This document shows, piece by piece, positions 62,249 to 64,000 of a stretch of 64,000 nt of DNA (position 1 is its first letter; the number at the start of each line of letters is the position of its first letter). The position numbers were made by a program, and so were the translations under genes. This stretch comes from Paenibacillus oceani (lineage in GTDB: Bacteria; Bacillota; Bacilli; Paenibacillales; NBRC-103111), in NCBI RefSeq assembly GCF_014705615.1, contig NZ_JACXJA010000048.1:16532-80531 (forward strand), given 5' to 3'. A model generated the notes under the pieces. It saw nothing but the letters and a program-made list of their open reading frames with translations, had not been told where the DNA came from and did no database searches.

Positions 62249-62716
62249 TCAAGCCTTCAAAGACACGATCATATCCACCTCGGTCGAAGATCCGAGAGGA
62301 AGCGTATGAATGCCCAGAGCGGCCCGGGCATGCTCGCCGGACGATCCGAACACGCCGGTCAGCACCTCGCTGCCTGCGTTCATGATGACCGGATGCTCCG
62401 TAACATGATCGGCGCAGGACAAGAAGCCGTTGACTTTGAGAATTTTGTCGACTTTATCCAAGCCGATCTCGCGGTCAATCGATTCGAGACAGTTAATGAC
62501 GGACAACGCCGCCGACTTCTTCGCCTCTTCGATCGACACGTCGACGCCGATCCGCCCTTTGTACAACAGTTCTCCTCCGGAGAACGGCACGTGACCGGAC
62601 ACATAGGCGAGATTCCCCTCCACCCGTACCGGCAAAATGACGCGAGGCCCGCTGCTTGCAGGCGCAGGCTTAAATCCTAGCGATTGTTTAATCTCTTCAT
62701 ACTTTTGACGATCCAT
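62249..62716 (-). CDS. RidA family protein (YjgF/UK114 type)
   Basis: A 155-aa soluble trimer-forming protein. It shows VEGNLAYVSGHVPFSGGELLYKGRIGVDVSIEEAKKSAALSVINCLESI, LKVNGFLSCADHVTEHPVIMNAGSEVLTGVFG and the closing HARAALGIHTLPLGSSTEVDMIVSL, where the Arg in HARAALG corresponds to the imine-hydrolysing Arg of RidA. It is longer than RidA itself (about 128 aa) and belongs to the atypical group with an N-terminal extension. Members remove reactive enamine/imine intermediates. GGAGGCGGATGGAAC precedes the ATG. Confidence 0.9.
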   Translation of the reverse strand: MDRQKYEEIKQSLGFKPAPASSGPRVILPVRVEGNLAYVSGHVPFSGGELLYKGRIGVDVSIEEAKKSAALSVINCLESIDREIGLDKVDKILKVNGFLSCADHVTEHPVIMNAGSEVLTGVFGSSGEHARAALGIHTLPLGSSTEVDMIVSLKA

Positions 62717-62815
62717 GTTCCATCCGCCTCCATGATCTATGATTGATAGGATATGGCTTTCTGCTGCGACTATCTCCCGCAGGCTGTCTCATCTTCCTAA
62801 CTCTACCGTTTGCTT

Positions 62816-63835
62816 TTACTGCGTGTCAATAACGGGGTTCGCTTCAACCTTCACGACGAAACCGTAAGAAGCGTCTCCCCCGAACGTATCCTTCCCGTCC
62901 CACACTGCCCTGACCGCGTAGAAATAAACCCCTTCCCGCTCCGGAGCGGCGAAGCTGCCGTTCATCAGTTGGATCTCCGCCATCGTCCCGTCCGCATGCA
63001 GCCGGTACAGGAGCAGATGGGTCGGCCGGTTGTTGCCTGTAAAAGAAGTCCGGATAGCCGATCCGGGGGCAACCGCCTGTACCGGCAACTCTTGGGTTAC
63101 TCCAAGCAGGCTTCTCTCGGCGCACCCAAACCAGCAATACGTACCGACAGCTACAGGTAGCTTAACCCCGTCTGCGATGACGTCCGGTATCGGGGGCCCC
63201 AACGCCCCCGCATCAGAATCGGACCCCTGATGCATGAAAAAGCCGCCAACCAGCACCACATCGGCATATGCTGAAAGATTGGCTCCGCCTTCCACCGGAG
63301 TTTCGAAACGCTGCACCCGATAAGGTCCGCCTTCCGCATCCTCCTGGAAACGCCGGCTAATACCGGCTCGTCCGATCACTTCGTTCTGCCCGTCGTAGAA
63401 GACCAGATCTCCCCGGAACGCATAAGGCATCTTCTCCCGCGCTAGGGTGGACCTCGCATCATCCAGCAGCACCAGACCGGTCACCACCGAACTTCCGTTT
63501 GTTTGACTCACCTGTAATCCGCCAACGTAAATCCCCGGGTAATCCGGATCGTGCAGCAGAGGCCCGGCTTGGTTTGACAAAACGGATACGGTCCGGCTCC
63601 GTTCGTCGTAGCTGACGGCGGCTCCTATCTGCTCGGCCATATAGCGAAGCGGAACATAGACATGACCGTCGTAATTCAAAATCTCGTACCCGGCAGGCAG
63701 AGCGGCCGCAATCCCGTTCATATGCAGCGACACGGCAGCCTTCACCGCCTGCAGCACCGACTCTCCCGCCGCCCAGACGGAGCTGCCCGCCCCCAGCATC
63801 ATTCCCAGCACAAGTCCGAACAACACTTTCTTCAT
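62816..63835 (-). CDS. Secreted protein with copper amine oxidase N-terminal (stalk) domain
   Basis: A 339-aa protein with a classical signal peptide (VLFGLVLGMMLGAGSSVWAA). After it comes one copper amine oxidase N-terminal domain (VSLHMNGIAAALPAGYEILNYDGHVYVPLRYMAEQIGAAVSYDERSRTVSV), a module common on the surface of Paenibacillaceae that is thought to help in adhesion or folding and is not an oxidase here. The remaining 240 residues form a domain I do not recognise. GGAGAGG precedes the ATG. Only about 165 bases of non-coding DNA separate it from the window end. Confidence 0.85.
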   Translation of the reverse strand: MKKVLFGLVLGMMLGAGSSVWAAGESVLQAVKAAVSLHMNGIAAALPAGYEILNYDGHVYVPLRYMAEQIGAAVSYDERSRTVSVLSNQAGPLLHDPDYPGIYVGGLQVSQTNGSSVVTGLVLLDDARSTLAREKMPYAFRGDLVFYDGQNEVIGRAGISRRFQEDAEGGPYRVQRFETPVEGGANLSAYADVVLVGGFFMHQGSDSDAGALGPPIPDVIADGVKLPVAVGTYCWFGCAERSLLGVTQELPVQAVAPGSAIRTSFTGNNRPTHLLLYRLHADGTMAEIQLMNGSFAAPEREGVYFYAVRAVWDGKDTFGGDASYGFVVKVEANPVIDTQ

Positions 63836-64000
63836 CCGTATCCTCTCCTAATCTGTCCCGGCCTCCAGACGGCTGAGTCCATTTTCCAATATATACCTAA
63901 TGGAAGTAAGAAACATGACTTATGCAGTTCAAGTCAGTAACTGGTAATCATAGTCATGCCGAAATTTTTCGAAAACATTTCAATAAATAAAGAAAAAATA

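Noticed and set aside
1..64000. CRISPR arrays, tRNA or rRNA genes, phage or transposase genes
   Set aside because: I looked for regular spacer-repeat patterns, tRNA-like cloverleaf ends with TTCGA loops and transposase motifs and saw none I could support.

Overview
The window comes from a Gram-positive, moderately GC-rich Bacillales genome, most likely Paenibacillus or a close relative. This is judged from gene content: an LplABC-type sugar uptake cluster with a YesM/YesN-like two-component pair, GlpP, HemAT, Ddl, FabI, UvsE, BirA-type control of the bio genes, strong AGGAGG ribosome binding sites, many lipoproteins and many orphan solute-binding proteins. I see no rRNA, tRNA, CRISPR array, phage module or transposase gene. 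It reads as ordinary chromosome with several odd intergenic regions.

Layout. 1-4.0 kb: start of an ABC ATPase (minus, cut by the window edge), a secreted LCP-family wall protein with a long Ser/Gly/Thr tail, and a glutamate-1-semialdehyde aminomutase. 3.7-9.1 kb: a glutamate synthase large subunit behind a roughly 690-nt leader that holds a nearly G-free, C/A-rich tract and a coupled 20-codon ORF. 9.2-20.8 kb: a small lipoprotein, a HAD hydrolase, then a minus-strand carbohydrate locus (GH3 N-acetylhexosaminidase, two permeases, solute-binding protein, YesM-like kinase, AraC-type regulator, second solute-binding protein). 21-25.9 kb: a low-GC CatB-like acetyltransferase, kdgK-eda behind a palindromic operator, two lipoproteins and a VOC protein. 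25.9-31 kb: a biotin operon transcribed bioD-bioB-bioF-bioH-bioC under a clear BirA operator, without bioA. 31-32.5 kb: a gene-poor stretch with repeats and a 16-unit heptanucleotide array, then a nitroreductase under a Fur box. 32.5-42.3 kb: CheR with a CHASE3/GAF hybrid kinase, a Cof-type phosphatase, an ABC transporter next to GlpP (probably glycerol-3-phosphate related), and a ComEC-like metallo-hydrolase lipoprotein.

42.8-52.4 kb: inositol monophosphatase, TauE permease, HemAT, FabI, UvsE, an esterase, a small conserved protein, D-Ala-D-Ala ligase and an amidase-domain protein. Two inverted copies of a roughly 190-bp element with terminal inverted repeats lie in this stretch. 52.7-57.1 kb: aconitase, a DUF418 membrane protein and a CsbD stress protein behind a SigB-like promoter. 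57.3-62.1 kb: the most unusual locus. A cytoplasmic GntR-type regulator fused to a solute-binding-protein fold is divergent from an orphan lipoprotein solute-binding protein and a secreted parallel beta-helix protein. The shared intergenic region holds three copies of an 11-bp motif. 62.2-63.8 kb: a RidA protein and a secreted protein with a copper-amine-oxidase N-terminal (stalk) domain.

Themes: uptake and breakdown of plant or wall carbohydrates (GH3, KDG catabolism, beta-helix protein, four solute-binding proteins), cell envelope assembly (LCP, Ddl, amidase), and cofactor supply (biotin). The best candidate for an undescribed system is the GntR/solute-binding-protein fusion with its divergent partner genes. 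Second is the leader of the glutamate synthase gene.
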